Source of the DNA: Caldifarciminota bacterium
Lineage (GTDB): Bacteria > Hydrothermota > UBA3072
Length of the DNA stretch: 40,256 nt
Assembly (NCBI GenBank): GCA_023131835.1
Contig: JAGLZA010000077.1
Location: 1-40,256, forward strand
Direction: 5' to 3'
Part shown: positions 32,448-40,256 of the stretch, one piece after another
Position numbering within the stretch: position 1 is the first letter of the stretch
Layout: each line of letters starts with the position of its first letter
The notes under the pieces: model-generated
What the model was told of the DNA's origin: nothing
Database searches by the model: none
Seen by the model: the letters and a program-made list of their open reading frames with translations, nothing else
Program-made: the position numbers and the translations under genes

Positions 32448-32975
32448 CTATTTAATAAATTTAACCATCTTCATAAAGCTCGGTGAACATACAATACGCT
32501 CCTTTTTTAAACCAACAGGATTCACAATAATCTCTGGTGTTCCCACTATTGAAAGGCGAATACCAATAGAGATACCTGCCTTTACAAATTTATCGGGTTC
32601 TGTCATTGTAATCGAAAGCACGCTCCATTCCCGTGTCTTCTTAATTATACTATCGACTGATTCTATCGAAATTGATGGCAGAATAATTGCTATATCTATC
32701 TCTTTATCCCACTCATCTTCACCCTTACTGATATTGATACCTACCACTATTACTTTCATTCCTCCAATATCCTTCTTCTTAAAAAAGCCAACAATATCTA
32801 TAAGGGTATCCTTTTTTATCTTCTCTTCATATATAAAGCCAATCTTTATTTCCTCATTTGCCTTGAAGTTTACTACATACGGGATGGCTTTGCGGATTAT
32901 TGTCCCTTGTAGTTCATAAGGAACCTTCTCCTTCCCCATAAGGAGAAGGAGAAGGAATAAGGTAATCCTCATCAT
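32448..32975 (-). CDS. YfiR/DUF4154-like periplasmic protein
   Basis: This 175-residue protein has a leucine-rich signal sequence (MMRITLFLLLLLMG), then ELQGTIIRKAIPYVVNFK, similar to the opening of the DUF4154/YfiR domain, and the ending IRLSIVGTPEIIVNPVGLKK plus a serine-containing tail typical of the domain end. YfiR represses the diguanylate cyclase YfiN in Pseudomonas, and relatives often sit beside TonB receptors. Its ATG overlaps the stop of the upstream binding-protein gene (TAATG). The assignment rests on pattern and context. Confidence 0.65.
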   Translation of the reverse strand: MMRITLFLLLLLMGKEKVPYELQGTIIRKAIPYVVNFKANEEIKIGFIYEEKIKKDTLIDIVGFFKKKDIGGMKVIVVGINISKGEDEWDKEIDIAIILPSISIESVDSIIKKTREWSVLSITMTEPDKFVKAGISIGIRLSIVGTPEIIVNPVGLKKERIVCSPSFMKMVKFIK

Positions 32976-34204
32976 TATTTTACAGTCAACACCTGCTGAA
33001 ATGCAAAATCACCTGATACAACCTTCCATAACTGATAGGGGGCTGTAACATCACCATTCGTATCAAAATCGAGTATACCCGAAACCCCATTATAATCGAT
33101 AACTGTACTTGCATTTATCGCTGTAACCCCGGCTGCATAGGTTCGGACTACTGTTCCTCCGTAGGCGATCTCACGAAGAGCATCCCTTACTGCAGCCCCG
33201 TCATCAGAAACACCCGCCTTCTCAATTGCCAAACCCACTAAAATACCAGCATCATAGGTATTGGGAATGAATGTTACAGGTTTTGAACCGCCAGTTTTCA
33301 CTATATATCGTGCCTCAAATAAATCATAAAGTGTGTCTACCTCATGATATGGTGCTGTCCCCTCAATGCCTTCTGCATTTGCTCCGGCATTATTAAGAAA
33401 ACCATTTGTCATTATACCATCACATCCGAACCAATCAATTACGTCTAAAAAAGGACTGGTTGCTTCCTGAGTCACAGCTATTCCACCCTCATCATACGCC
33501 ATCAAGATTACTACTTCAGCATTAATAACGTAAAGAGAATCAAGATATGGGGCAAAATCTACATCACCTGGAGAAATCGTGGCAAGACTCTCAGGATAAG
33601 AAACAGCCCTTAAGGTATCACCACCTAAGGCTATAAATTCAGTGTACAGGGTATTCTTGAGACCAACTCCGTAAGAGTTATCGATAAATAGTGCGGTGAT
33701 ATTGGCCACTCCACTCCCGCCATATTCATTATAGAGATAATCTGCCATTACCTTCCCCTGGAAGAGATCCGATGGAGATGTTCTAAATACAAAATCATTA
33801 TCTGCAAGTCCGGTAATATCAGGAGAGGTAGAAGGTGGAGCTATCTGGAGCACACTGTTTGGGATAGTAACCTCTGAGACCTTAATGGTAACACTGCTTG
33901 ATGCTGCTCCAATTATGACACTCACTCCCTCATCAACGAGTTCCTGTGCAGCAGCCTTTCCCTGGTCGGGGTCGGTTCCTGTATCCTTGTAGATGAACTC
34001 GATGTCCTTTCCGAGAACACCGCCAGCAGCGTTTATCTCGTCCTCAGCGACCTCTAATGCAAACTGCATACATCCACCATAGCCAGAAAGACCACCTGTA
34101 AGGGGAACAACAACTCCTACCTTGATCGTATCGGCTTCTTCTGTCTTCTTACAACCAGGCATAATCAAGAGTAGCAACAATAACAATAATAATAACTTCT
34201 TCAT
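32975..34204 (-). CDS. Branched-chain amino acid-type ABC substrate-binding lipoprotein (orphan)
   Basis: This 409-residue LivJ-like (Peripla_BP_6) receptor has a lipoprotein signal with lipobox IMPGC near residue 18. The N-lobe reads IKVGVVVPLTGGLSGYGGCM, followed by EDEINAAGGVLGKDIEFIYK, DQGKAAAQELVDEGVSVIIG and a Leu/Ile/Val-type GAASSSVT loop. The C-lobe includes FIPNTYDAGILVGLAIEKAG. The family binds amino acids, amides or aromatic acids. No LivHMGF genes are near. It is between a TonB receptor gene (13 bases upstream) and a YfiR-like gene (overlapping), so it may deliver or report a ligand within an outer-membrane-linked module. Confidence 0.88.
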   Translation of the reverse strand: MKKLLLLLLLLLLIMPGCKKTEEADTIKVGVVVPLTGGLSGYGGCMQFALEVAEDEINAAGGVLGKDIEFIYKDTGTDPDQGKAAAQELVDEGVSVIIGAASSSVTIKVSEVTIPNSVLQIAPPSTSPDITGLADNDFVFRTSPSDLFQGKVMADYLYNEYGGSGVANITALFIDNSYGVGLKNTLYTEFIALGGDTLRAVSYPESLATISPGDVDFAPYLDSLYVINAEVVILMAYDEGGIAVTQEATSPFLDVIDWFGCDGIMTNGFLNNAGANAEGIEGTAPYHEVDTLYDLFEARYIVKTGGSKPVTFIPNTYDAGILVGLAIEKAGVSDDGAAVRDALREIAYGGTVVRTYAAGVTAINASTVIDYNGVSGILDFDTNGDVTAPYQLWKVVSGDFAFQQVLTVK

Positions 34205-34216
34205 ACTGACCTCCTT

Positions 34217-36199
34217 TTATTTAAGGGTTAAAGACATCCTGATCCATCGCCCCCCCGATGGAACATCTATTCCTCCATATCCAGCATAAGCGAATTCTTC
34301 ATCCATTATGTTATCTACCCCTATCGAAGTTACAATCTTTCTACCTTTCAGAATATCAAACTCAGCATTCGCTCCAGCATCCAGTGTGTAATAAGAAGAG
34401 AGATAGTATTCCTCATCCCCATTTTTACTTTTATTTATACCAGAGCAGAGTCTTTCATCTATATAAGAGCCCCTGAGATAGAGATTGAGATTTCTATAGG
34501 AGATTAGGGTTCCACCCTTGACCATAATAGGAGGATAAACATCCGTAATTACATCATCTTCTTCATTCTTTATTTGTTCGTAGGAAAAACTGAGCGAGGG
34601 TTCTATCCGGAGGGCGTATTCCTCAAAAGGAAATCTTCCTCGCAATTCTATCTCCAGACCATATCCGGAAAGAGTAGAGATATTCCTGGGTCTATACACA
34701 TTTACTTCCCTAACGAGTTCTATCTTATCTATTACCTTCTGATAATGAAGGTTTGTCAGGAAGGAAATATTCATAAATGAAACTCCAAGAAGGAACTCTC
34801 CGGTATATATCTTCTCTGGGTTTAGAGCAGGGTTTTCCAACACTCCATCGTACATCTTTATGGGTCGAGAAAAGAGCAACTCAGGGGGTGGGACCTTAAA
34901 GGAATTTCCGCCAGCCATCTTTACATATAGATTCTCCGAGAGCGTATAAGAGATACCACCACGAAAGGAGAGGAAATTCTCGTACATATTATGCTTATCA
35001 TAACGCACCCCACCAGCAAATAGCATCCTTTCAGGCAGAATCCTGTATATGCCCTGGAGATAACCACTGTAGTTAATAAAGGCAGTATCCCCCTGCGGAA
35101 CTGGCGGATAACGGTTCTCTATCATCTTATCACCATCTGTTTCTATTCGGTAGACATTGGGAAGAGAATAGATATCATAGGAATAGTCTGCCCCTATCAT
35201 CACCTCTCCCTCTTTAAATATCTTTCGAATCTCAAACAAGGCGTCTCCTCCTATATACGCCACATCCTTTTCCATATAGAGATAACCAACATCACCAGTG
35301 GAAAGGTATTCATCTGAGGTTGGTGCACCAAAAGAAAACCTACCCTCAACATTCGACTGAAAACCCACTAACTCTTTCTTATACCCTATCTTCGCATTTA
35401 GATGTTCAAAGGAAATTACATTGTTATGGGTGAGTTGACCCCAATCAGTGAATTCTCCGGAAGTGTAAGTCCTCTGGTAGGTCTCGGAGAAAGTAAAATC
35501 CCCACGGCTATAATTCAGGTAGGCAAAAGATGGACTCTCCATATCATTTTCGCTCTTCCCTGAAAAGACAAAGGGAGATTCGGAAGGTGCACTGAGACCA
35601 CTTCTGTCAATGGACCCATATTTTGCAGTAAACAGGAATTCCGATTCTCCTTTCTTTGACCCTATCCCAAAATTCCCCTGATAGCCTCTAAAAATATCGT
35701 CCCCGTCTTTCAACCAGAATTCTGTTGTCGCGAAGGCTTCTGGTTTTGTTACTATATTTATAACTCCCATAAAAGCATCTGCTCCATAGAGCGCAGAAGC
35801 AGGACCCTTAACAATTTCAATCCTCTCTATGGATTCAAGGGGAAGAAAATCAACCCCCAGGGTCTTTAATGAGGATATCTTATAGGAGATAGGAAAACCA
35901 TTTATCAATATCTTGAGTCCTCTGGAATATCCTCTCATTCCACCAGAAAGCCCTCTCACTCCCATATCATCAAATACCATATTCTTATTGAGATAGAACC
36001 CGGCTTCCTGAGCAATTGCCTCTGCTACTGTGGCATAACCATTGCTTATTAATTCATCACCTCTTATAAGAGTGATTGAAGCAGGCACTTCTTTTATCCT
36101 TAATGCTGTTTTAGCAGGAGCAATGACTTCAACATCAAGTAACTCCATGAGTGACATTTCTTCATACGGTTGAGACAGTAATATCAATATTATTAACAT
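34217..36199 (-). CDS. TonB-dependent outer-membrane receptor
   Basis: This 660-residue receptor has a short signal (MLIILILLS). The plug domain contains VPASITLIRGDELISNGYAT, DDMGVRGLSGGMRGYSRGLK and ERIEIVKGPASALYGADAFM (GVINIVTK follows). The barrel ends in DNIMDEEFAYAGYGGIDVPS and SLTLK. Such receptors import siderophores, cobalamin or sugars using TonB; the ligand cannot be read from sequence. AGGAGG precedes the ATG. It heads a receptor, binding protein, YfiR-like operon with a promoter that carries a Fur-like half site. Confidence 0.92.
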   Translation of the reverse strand: MLIILILLSQPYEEMSLMELLDVEVIAPAKTALRIKEVPASITLIRGDELISNGYATVAEAIAQEAGFYLNKNMVFDDMGVRGLSGGMRGYSRGLKILINGFPISYKISSLKTLGVDFLPLESIERIEIVKGPASALYGADAFMGVINIVTKPEAFATTEFWLKDGDDIFRGYQGNFGIGSKKGESEFLFTAKYGSIDRSGLSAPSESPFVFSGKSENDMESPSFAYLNYSRGDFTFSETYQRTYTSGEFTDWGQLTHNNVISFEHLNAKIGYKKELVGFQSNVEGRFSFGAPTSDEYLSTGDVGYLYMEKDVAYIGGDALFEIRKIFKEGEVMIGADYSYDIYSLPNVYRIETDGDKMIENRYPPVPQGDTAFINYSGYLQGIYRILPERMLFAGGVRYDKHNMYENFLSFRGGISYTLSENLYVKMAGGNSFKVPPPELLFSRPIKMYDGVLENPALNPEKIYTGEFLLGVSFMNISFLTNLHYQKVIDKIELVREVNVYRPRNISTLSGYGLEIELRGRFPFEEYALRIEPSLSFSYEQIKNEEDDVITDVYPPIMVKGGTLISYRNLNLYLRGSYIDERLCSGINKSKNGDEEYYLSSYYTLDAGANAEFDILKGRKIVTSIGVDNIMDEEFAYAGYGGIDVPSGGRWIRMSLTLK

Positions 36200-36238
36200 C
36201 TTTCCTCCTTATTTATTTGCCTGATATTTAATTTTTCC

Positions 36239-36282
36239 ATTATCATTATCTATAAATATATGGAAAAAAAACAAAATGTCAA
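36239..36282 (-). promoter_or_regulatory. Promoter of the TonB receptor operon with Fur-like hexamers
   Basis: On the minus strand, TTGACA (36282-36277), 16 bases, then TATATT (36260-36255). GATAATGATAAT (36250-36239) follows, covering the expected start point; it equals two of the three hexamers of the E. coli Fur box. The third hexamer is not present. Confidence 0.5.
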
Positions 36283-36299
36283 GGAAAAAATGATAAATG

Positions 36300-36940
36300 T
36301 CAACAGATTTTGAGAATATTTACAGAGACTTAGTTTTTCAAAATAAAAAATTATCCTGGAGTTTCATCATTTTTTGAATTATGATTCACATTAACAAAGT
36401 AATATAAAGGTTTCTTATAAAATTTACAAGCAGATAACCCTTTTCTCTTTCTTATGAATCAAGAATCAAGTAGAGACGAGGCAATGCCTCGTCTCTATAA
36501 AGACCTTGTAATATAAGAATTGTAGGGGCAGGTCTTGCCTGGTTAAATATGAAATTATTTAACGGGGTGAACATTTTCCATTCTTCATTGGAGCGAAGCG
36601 ACTATCTGTGTGTTTCTTGCGTTGATTGCGTTATGCGTTAGGGCGATGAGACCTCGCCCCTACATCTATCTCAAACCGTGAAGAAACCGTGGCTAAAAAA
36701 CCGAGTTTATTGAGTTCATAGAGTTCGTGGGGTTCGTAGGGTTGAAAACCCAACACAGAACCCTTCCGAGGTTGCTTCACCGGGGTCGAGCAGGAAGATA
36801 GAGATTGCTTCACGGAGCAGAGCAGGAAGAAGAGTTCGCAATGACTATTTGTTGGGTTCCTTGAGTTTGTTAGGTTCGTTCCTATTTAACTATTTTTCAA
36901 TTGGAGCGAAGCGACTATCTGGGTAGTGTGAGAAATTTAT
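36300..36940. repeat. Repeat spacer between the TonB and MCP genes
   Basis: The palindrome 36471-36497 has arm TAGAGACGAGGCA. A GTTAAATA/ATTTAAC hairpin ends in ACGGGGTGAAC near 36570. The box TTGGAGCGAAGCGACTATCT occurs at 36594 and 36901. The 104-bp direct repeat copy 1 lies at 36621-36724. GAGTTCGTGGGGTTCGTAGG words follow at 36721-36740. No gene is supported. Confidence 0.6.
36621..36724 (+). repeat. 104-bp direct repeat, copy 1 (copy 2 at 40153-40256)
   Basis: An ungapped 104-bp segment matches 40153-40256 with 12 differences by eye. It contains a GGGCGATGAGACCTCGCCCC hairpin and the AGAAACCGTGGCTAAAAAA word. Confidence 0.8.
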
Positions 36941-36944
36941 CCTC

Positions 36945-36972
36945 TTGACATACAGTTTATATGTCATATCCT
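36945..36972 (+). promoter_or_regulatory. MCP promoter with an inverted-repeat operator
   Basis: TTGACA (36945-36950), 16 bases, TATCCT (36967-36972). The perfect inverted repeat TGACATA-N7-TATGTCA (36946-36966) overlaps the -35 and fills the spacer, as expected for a repressor or activator site. The upstream sequence TATCCTCTTGACATA equals that at 31441-31455. Confidence 0.55.
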
Positions 36973-36979
36973 TAATTAT

Positions 36980-37075
36980 ATGTATATTAATCAAAAAAAT
37001 TTGCCCACAACAATTGGAGCAGGTTGTAAGGCAACAATAAAAGAATTATCAACTGCAAAGGAGGTATACAAATGA
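36980..37075 (+). CDS. Short ORF upstream of the MCP gene (possible leader peptide)
   Basis: A 31-residue frame begins [20 protein letters not shown] at the expected transcription start and ends TGA overlapping the MCP ATG (ATGA). It has no Shine-Dalgarno. The MCP RBS (AAAGGAGG) lies inside its last codons, so its translation would affect MCP initiation. It may be a leader peptide or chance; the sequence is not recognised. Confidence 0.35.
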   Translation: MYINQKNLPTTIGAGCKATIKELSTAKEVYK

Positions 37076-38724
37076 TAAAAACGAATTCTTTAAAAGGCAG
37101 AATCTCCCTCTTAGCAGGAGGCAGTATACTGGGAATAACCATTATTATAGGGACTTTATCCTTTTTTTCCACGCGTTCCAACTTTAGATCCCTTTTAAGG
37201 GACAGGGTATCCACTATAATTGCAGCAATAGGACCAACCCTGGAACTGGGATTGTATTCGGAGAATCTTATATTACTCGACTCACCCCTTAAAGGGCTCC
37301 TGGAGGAAAAGGACATAATATATAGTTCTGTATATAACCTGGATGGTATCAATCTATTAAAGATGAGCGAGATCGAATTTGAGCTGGAATTGTCAGGTGA
37401 AGTTTTAAATAGTGTTATAGAACAAGAATACATCAGCACCATTAAAAAATCGGGAGAGAAAACATTCCTTGATTGCATTGGACTGGTTTATCCATTGGAA
37501 AGCGAGGGAGAAAAAGAGCCTATTGGAATACTTCGCATTGGATTATCCCTGGAGGCAATATCCTCAGCTACGCGGCAATTTGTTATTATTCTTGCCATTT
37601 CTCTTCTCGCGGCGTTAGCATTGACAATGACAGTAACAATAAAGACCCTCGACAGCCTTTTTAGCCCTTTTTATGACCTGCAGAAAAGGTTGAGAGAGAT
37701 ATCTCAAGGAAAAGCAGACTTAGATGTAACCCTATCAGAAAATACAGCCACTATTGAAACCAACGAACTGGCATCCTCATTTAATAAATTTATGAAATCC
37801 CTAAAAAACAGGAGTGAATCCACCAGAGAAGTAGCAGAACGGATGTCCTCTCAGTCAGAAGAGCTCTCAGCATCAGCAGAGGAAATGAGTGCTTCTTCTG
37901 AGGAAATCACTTCGACAATGGAACAGATTGCCCAGTCATCTGGCAAACAGGCAACAGAGTCTAAAACTGCTTCTGAAATGGCAGAGAAAGCACTTAGTGT
38001 CGTCCGTCAATCACTAGATAGTGCCAGACAGACCCTTCAGTCCTCTGAAAATATAACAAATCTCTCTCAGAAGGGAGTGGAATCTGCCAGAGAGGTTCGT
38101 TCGGGAATGGATAATGTAACAAAAATAAGTCAGGAATTAGAAGAAGTAATTCAACAGATTCAGAAAAGGTCAGAGGAGATATCCTTGATTACAGATACAG
38201 TTTCTGATATTAGTAAAAGGACAAATATACTTGCCTTAAATGCCACTATTGAAGCATCAAGGGCCGGAGAATCCGGAAGAGGATTTGCGGTTGTAGCAGA
38301 GGAAGTCAGAAAATTGGCCAACCAATCTGCTGAATCAACAAGGAAGATCTCGGAAATAATAAACGAGATATCATCAGTCATCAATTCAGTAATACTCAAA
38401 ACTCAAGAAACTATGGAAGAAGTAAAAAAGAACAAAGGGATCGCTCTCAAATCAGCAGATTTCCTTAAGAATATTGCAGATGAGATAAATCATATAACAA
38501 AGAGGATCAGAGAAATCACAACAATCAATCAGCAAGGCGAAGAAGAAGTCAGCACTATAACCGAAGCCGTAGATAACATTGCTGCAATTGCAGAAGAGAA
38601 TGCAGCATCATCAGAAGAGGTCGCAGCAGCAGTCGAACAACTATCGGCTTCTATTCAACAATTATCCGGAACCTCCCAGGAAACATCTCAAATAGCTGAA
38701 GAATTATATAATCTGATACTATAA
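37072..38724 (+). CDS. Methyl-accepting chemotaxis protein
   Basis: This 550-residue transmembrane chemoreceptor has TM1 at about 15-32, a periplasmic region of about 130 residues that resembles a small sensory domain ([20 protein letters not shown]), and TM2 at about 165-187 ([19 protein letters not shown]). A HAMP-like linker and a long methyl-accepting coiled coil follow, with the conserved tip [20 protein letters not shown] and [19 protein letters not shown]. It relays ligand signals to CheA/CheW. No chemotaxis kinase or flagellar genes are in the window. RBS AAAGGAGG. It lies beside the envelope-sensing genes. Confidence 0.94.
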   Translation: MIKTNSLKGRISLLAGGSILGITIIIGTLSFFSTRSNFRSLLRDRVSTIIAAIGPTLELGLYSENLILLDSPLKGLLEEKDIIYSSVYNLDGINLLKMSEIEFELELSGEVLNSVIEQEYISTIKKSGEKTFLDCIGLVYPLESEGEKEPIGILRIGLSLEAISSATRQFVIILAISLLAALALTMTVTIKTLDSLFSPFYDLQKRLREISQGKADLDVTLSENTATIETNELASSFNKFMKSLKNRSESTREVAERMSSQSEELSASAEEMSASSEEITSTMEQIAQSSGKQATESKTASEMAEKALSVVRQSLDSARQTLQSSENITNLSQKGVESAREVRSGMDNVTKISQELEEVIQQIQKRSEEISLITDTVSDISKRTNILALNATIEASRAGESGRGFAVVAEEVRKLANQSAESTRKISEIINEISSVINSVILKTQETMEEVKKNKGIALKSADFLKNIADEINHITKRIREITTINQQGEEEVSTITEAVDNIAAIAEENAASSEEVAAAVEQLSASIQQLSGTSQETSQIAEELYNLIL

Positions 38725-38742
38725 CTCAAACAGGAAAGAAAA

Positions 38743-39984
38743 GTGAAAAACATCTTCGGGTTGTTGTATTTATTTATTTCATCAGGTGCTCTATATTTCC
38801 TTATTTTCCCTCTATTGAAAAGGTTGAAAAGAGCAAAATACAATATCCTTAAATACAGCTCATTTCCTATCTTCCTCCTTTTATTTGGTTCTATCTTCTC
38901 AAGGATTGGGATACTCAACCCTGTTCATTTTAGAATACTATCCTTTTCATCTTCCTATCTACTCATTTTCCTCTTCTTTCTTTCATTGATGATTAACATC
39001 CGTGGCAGAAAAATCACCTGGCTTAATATCTTCTCGCTCGCAATACCTATTATTATTGTTGCAATTCTTCATCAATTTGGTGTATTATCAACAGTCTTTC
39101 TCTTTAGCAAAAAACCAATAGCAGAAATTGGAAATACCAGGATATCCATACTTGACATATTGGTTGCAATTATAATATTCTATATCTCCCTTACATTCTC
39201 AAGGAATATAAAACATCTATTAGAAAAAAAGATGAAACAGATCCCAGGTATGGAAAGAGGAAGAATCCATCTCATTTCTATGATAACTGGTTATGGAATA
39301 ATCATCATAGGTATCTTCATATCTTTTTCTATCCTTGGTATAAACCTTACCACATTAAAGGTTTTACTTGGTGCCCTGGGTGTTGGTATAGGATTTGGGT
39401 TGCAAACCTTAGTCAACAATCTGATTAGCGGATTCCTTATCCTGTCAGATAAATCTATTGTTCCAGGTGATATTATAGAGGTAGATAGTATCCTTGGAAC
39501 AGTTGAAAATGTAGAGCTTCGAGCAACCATAGTAAGAACCTTTAATAATGTAGAAATAATAATTCCAAATGCGGATCTCGTTAGCAAGAATGTAATCAAT
39601 CTAACACATTCAAATACTCTAATAAGGATGAATATCCCGATTGGCGTTGCCTATTCTTCTGATCCTTTTATGGTCAGAGAAGTTCTAATTAAAGCTCTTT
39701 CTGAGTTAGAAGAAACAATAGAAAAACCTCCGACAGATATTTACTTCTCAGATTTTGGAGATAGTTCTCTGAATTTTACCGCGCTTATCTGGACTGATAA
39801 AGCCGAAAAAAAAGAAAAGATCGAAAGCGAAGCTCGGTATACAATATGGAAAACATTAAAGGAAAACAATATAGAAATACCCTTTCCTCAACTCGATCTA
39901 CATATAAAAGGTAGTAAAGATCTCTCTACCCCAAACTTTTCTCGCAAAGAGCGCAAAGACAAAAAAGAACGCAAAGGAATATAA
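38743..39984 (+). CDS. Small-conductance mechanosensitive channel, MscS family
   Basis: This 413-residue protein has about six membrane helices, the last being the pore helix TLKVLLGALGVGIGFGLQTL with the family pattern (V-N-N-L-I-S-G-F-L). The beta domain follows (DKSIVPGDIIEVDSILGTVE, ELRATIVRTFNNVEIIIPNA) and then the cytoplasmic C-terminal fold. It protects cells from hypo-osmotic shock. The start is GTG with AGGAAAG upstream. The last about 15 residues (NFSRKERKDKKERKGI) are encoded by CTCGCAAAGAGCGCAAAGAC, the same word repeat found in spacers, and the stop lies at the end of that repeat. Confidence 0.9.
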   Translation: MKNIFGLLYLFISSGALYFLIFPLLKRLKRAKYNILKYSSFPIFLLLFGSIFSRIGILNPVHFRILSFSSSYLLIFLFFLSLMINIRGRKITWLNIFSLAIPIIIVAILHQFGVLSTVFLFSKKPIAEIGNTRISILDILVAIIIFYISLTFSRNIKHLLEKKMKQIPGMERGRIHLISMITGYGIIIIGIFISFSILGINLTTLKVLLGALGVGIGFGLQTLVNNLISGFLILSDKSIVPGDIIEVDSILGTVENVELRATIVRTFNNVEIIIPNADLVSKNVINLTHSNTLIRMNIPIGVAYSSDPFMVREVLIKALSELEETIEKPPTDIYFSDFGDSSLNFTALIWTDKAEKKEKIESEARYTIWKTLKENNIEIPFPQLDLHIKGSKDLSTPNFSRKERKDKKERKGI

Positions 39985-40256
39985 GGAAGGGTTCAAGGGA
40001 AATGGACAAGGTATACCTTGTCCCTACAAATAGCGGGCCAACACATTGAGTTCTCTGTGTTCTCTGCTTGCCCCGCCTGCCCCGTAAGGAAGAATGACTG
40101 TATCGGGGTAGGAAGGAACCGACAGTACTGGGGTGCTCTTTACATTCATAATGTTGATTGCGTTGTGCGTTTGGGCGAGGAAACCTCGCCCCTACATCTA
40201 TTCTAAACCATGCAGAAACCGTGGCTAAAAAATTGGGTTTATTGAGTTCATAGAGT
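39985..40256. repeat. Right-edge repeat spacer with the inverted pair and direct-repeat copy 2
   Basis: GACAAGGTATACCTTGTC at 40005-40022 is the composite's first module. About 40050-40128 is the reverse complement of 29903-29975. 40153-40256 is copy 2 of the 104-bp repeat, reaching the window edge, so it may continue. A small frame here is built from repeats. Confidence 0.65.

Noticed and set aside
36631-36813. Minus-strand 60-residue frame before the MCP gene
   Set aside because: Composed of the 104-bp repeat and word repeats; no RBS.
40018-40206. Plus-strand 62-residue frame at the right edge
   Set aside because: Made entirely of the inverted-pair and direct-repeat sequence.

Overview
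The window is AT-rich chromosomal DNA from a Gram-negative-type (diderm) bacterium. Outer-membrane proteins are common: a PorV/PorQ-like barrel, a TonB-dependent receptor, and a secreted peptidase with a type IX-like C-terminal sorting domain. This mix, with intergenic spacers packed with short palindromic and word-like repeats, resembles uncultured FCB-adjacent candidate phyla such as candidate division WOR-3. The lineage is an inference; there is no rRNA marker here.

Layout. 1-1900: a hicAB toxin-antitoxin locus on the minus strand. hicB runs off the left edge, and hicA is split by a complete IS3-family element with a 3-bp target duplication and also carries a frameshift. 2200-2750: a PH-domain/zinc-ribbon membrane protein. 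3094-10182: a minus-strand cluster hflX-glmM-glmS-PorV-like barrel-leuC-leuD (ribosome-associated GTPase, UDP-GlcNAc precursor synthesis, leucine pathway). 10813-21899: a long plus-strand block that starts at a consensus promoter with tRNA-Val(GAC) and runs thrS-infC-rpmI-rplT-pheS-pheT, a small coiled-coil gene, zapA, rny, ymdB-like, folD and xseA (translation factors, cell division, RNA turnover, one-carbon metabolism, DNA repair). A convergent PPC-domain gene follows. 22518-26157: grpE-dnaK-dnaJ chaperones. 26370-28502: a secreted M14 carboxypeptidase. 29197-31101: a lipoprotein barrel and a nucleotidyltransferase/small-protein pair. 31483-38724: an envelope sensing/uptake region made of an ABC_sub_bind protein, YfiR-like, an orphan Leu/Ile/Val-type binding lipoprotein, a TonB receptor and a methyl-accepting chemotaxis protein. 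38743-39984: an MscS-type channel.

Three themes stand out. First, the spacers hold a modular repeat system: a composite of different palindromes kept in the same order in several copies, plus word-like repeats, a 104-bp direct repeat and a long inverted pair 10 kb apart. Repeat sequence has apparently entered the 3' end of the MscS gene and perhaps xseA. Second, several genes have near-consensus promoters whose expected transcription start falls on the start codon with no ribosome binding site, which suggests leaderless mRNAs. infC appears to start at AUA. Third, several core proteins deviate from the norm: FolD lacks the three canonical catalytic residues, PheT lacks the N-terminal tRNA-binding OB domain, and the sensing island has two binding proteins but no permease. 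No CRISPR array, rRNA or prophage was seen.
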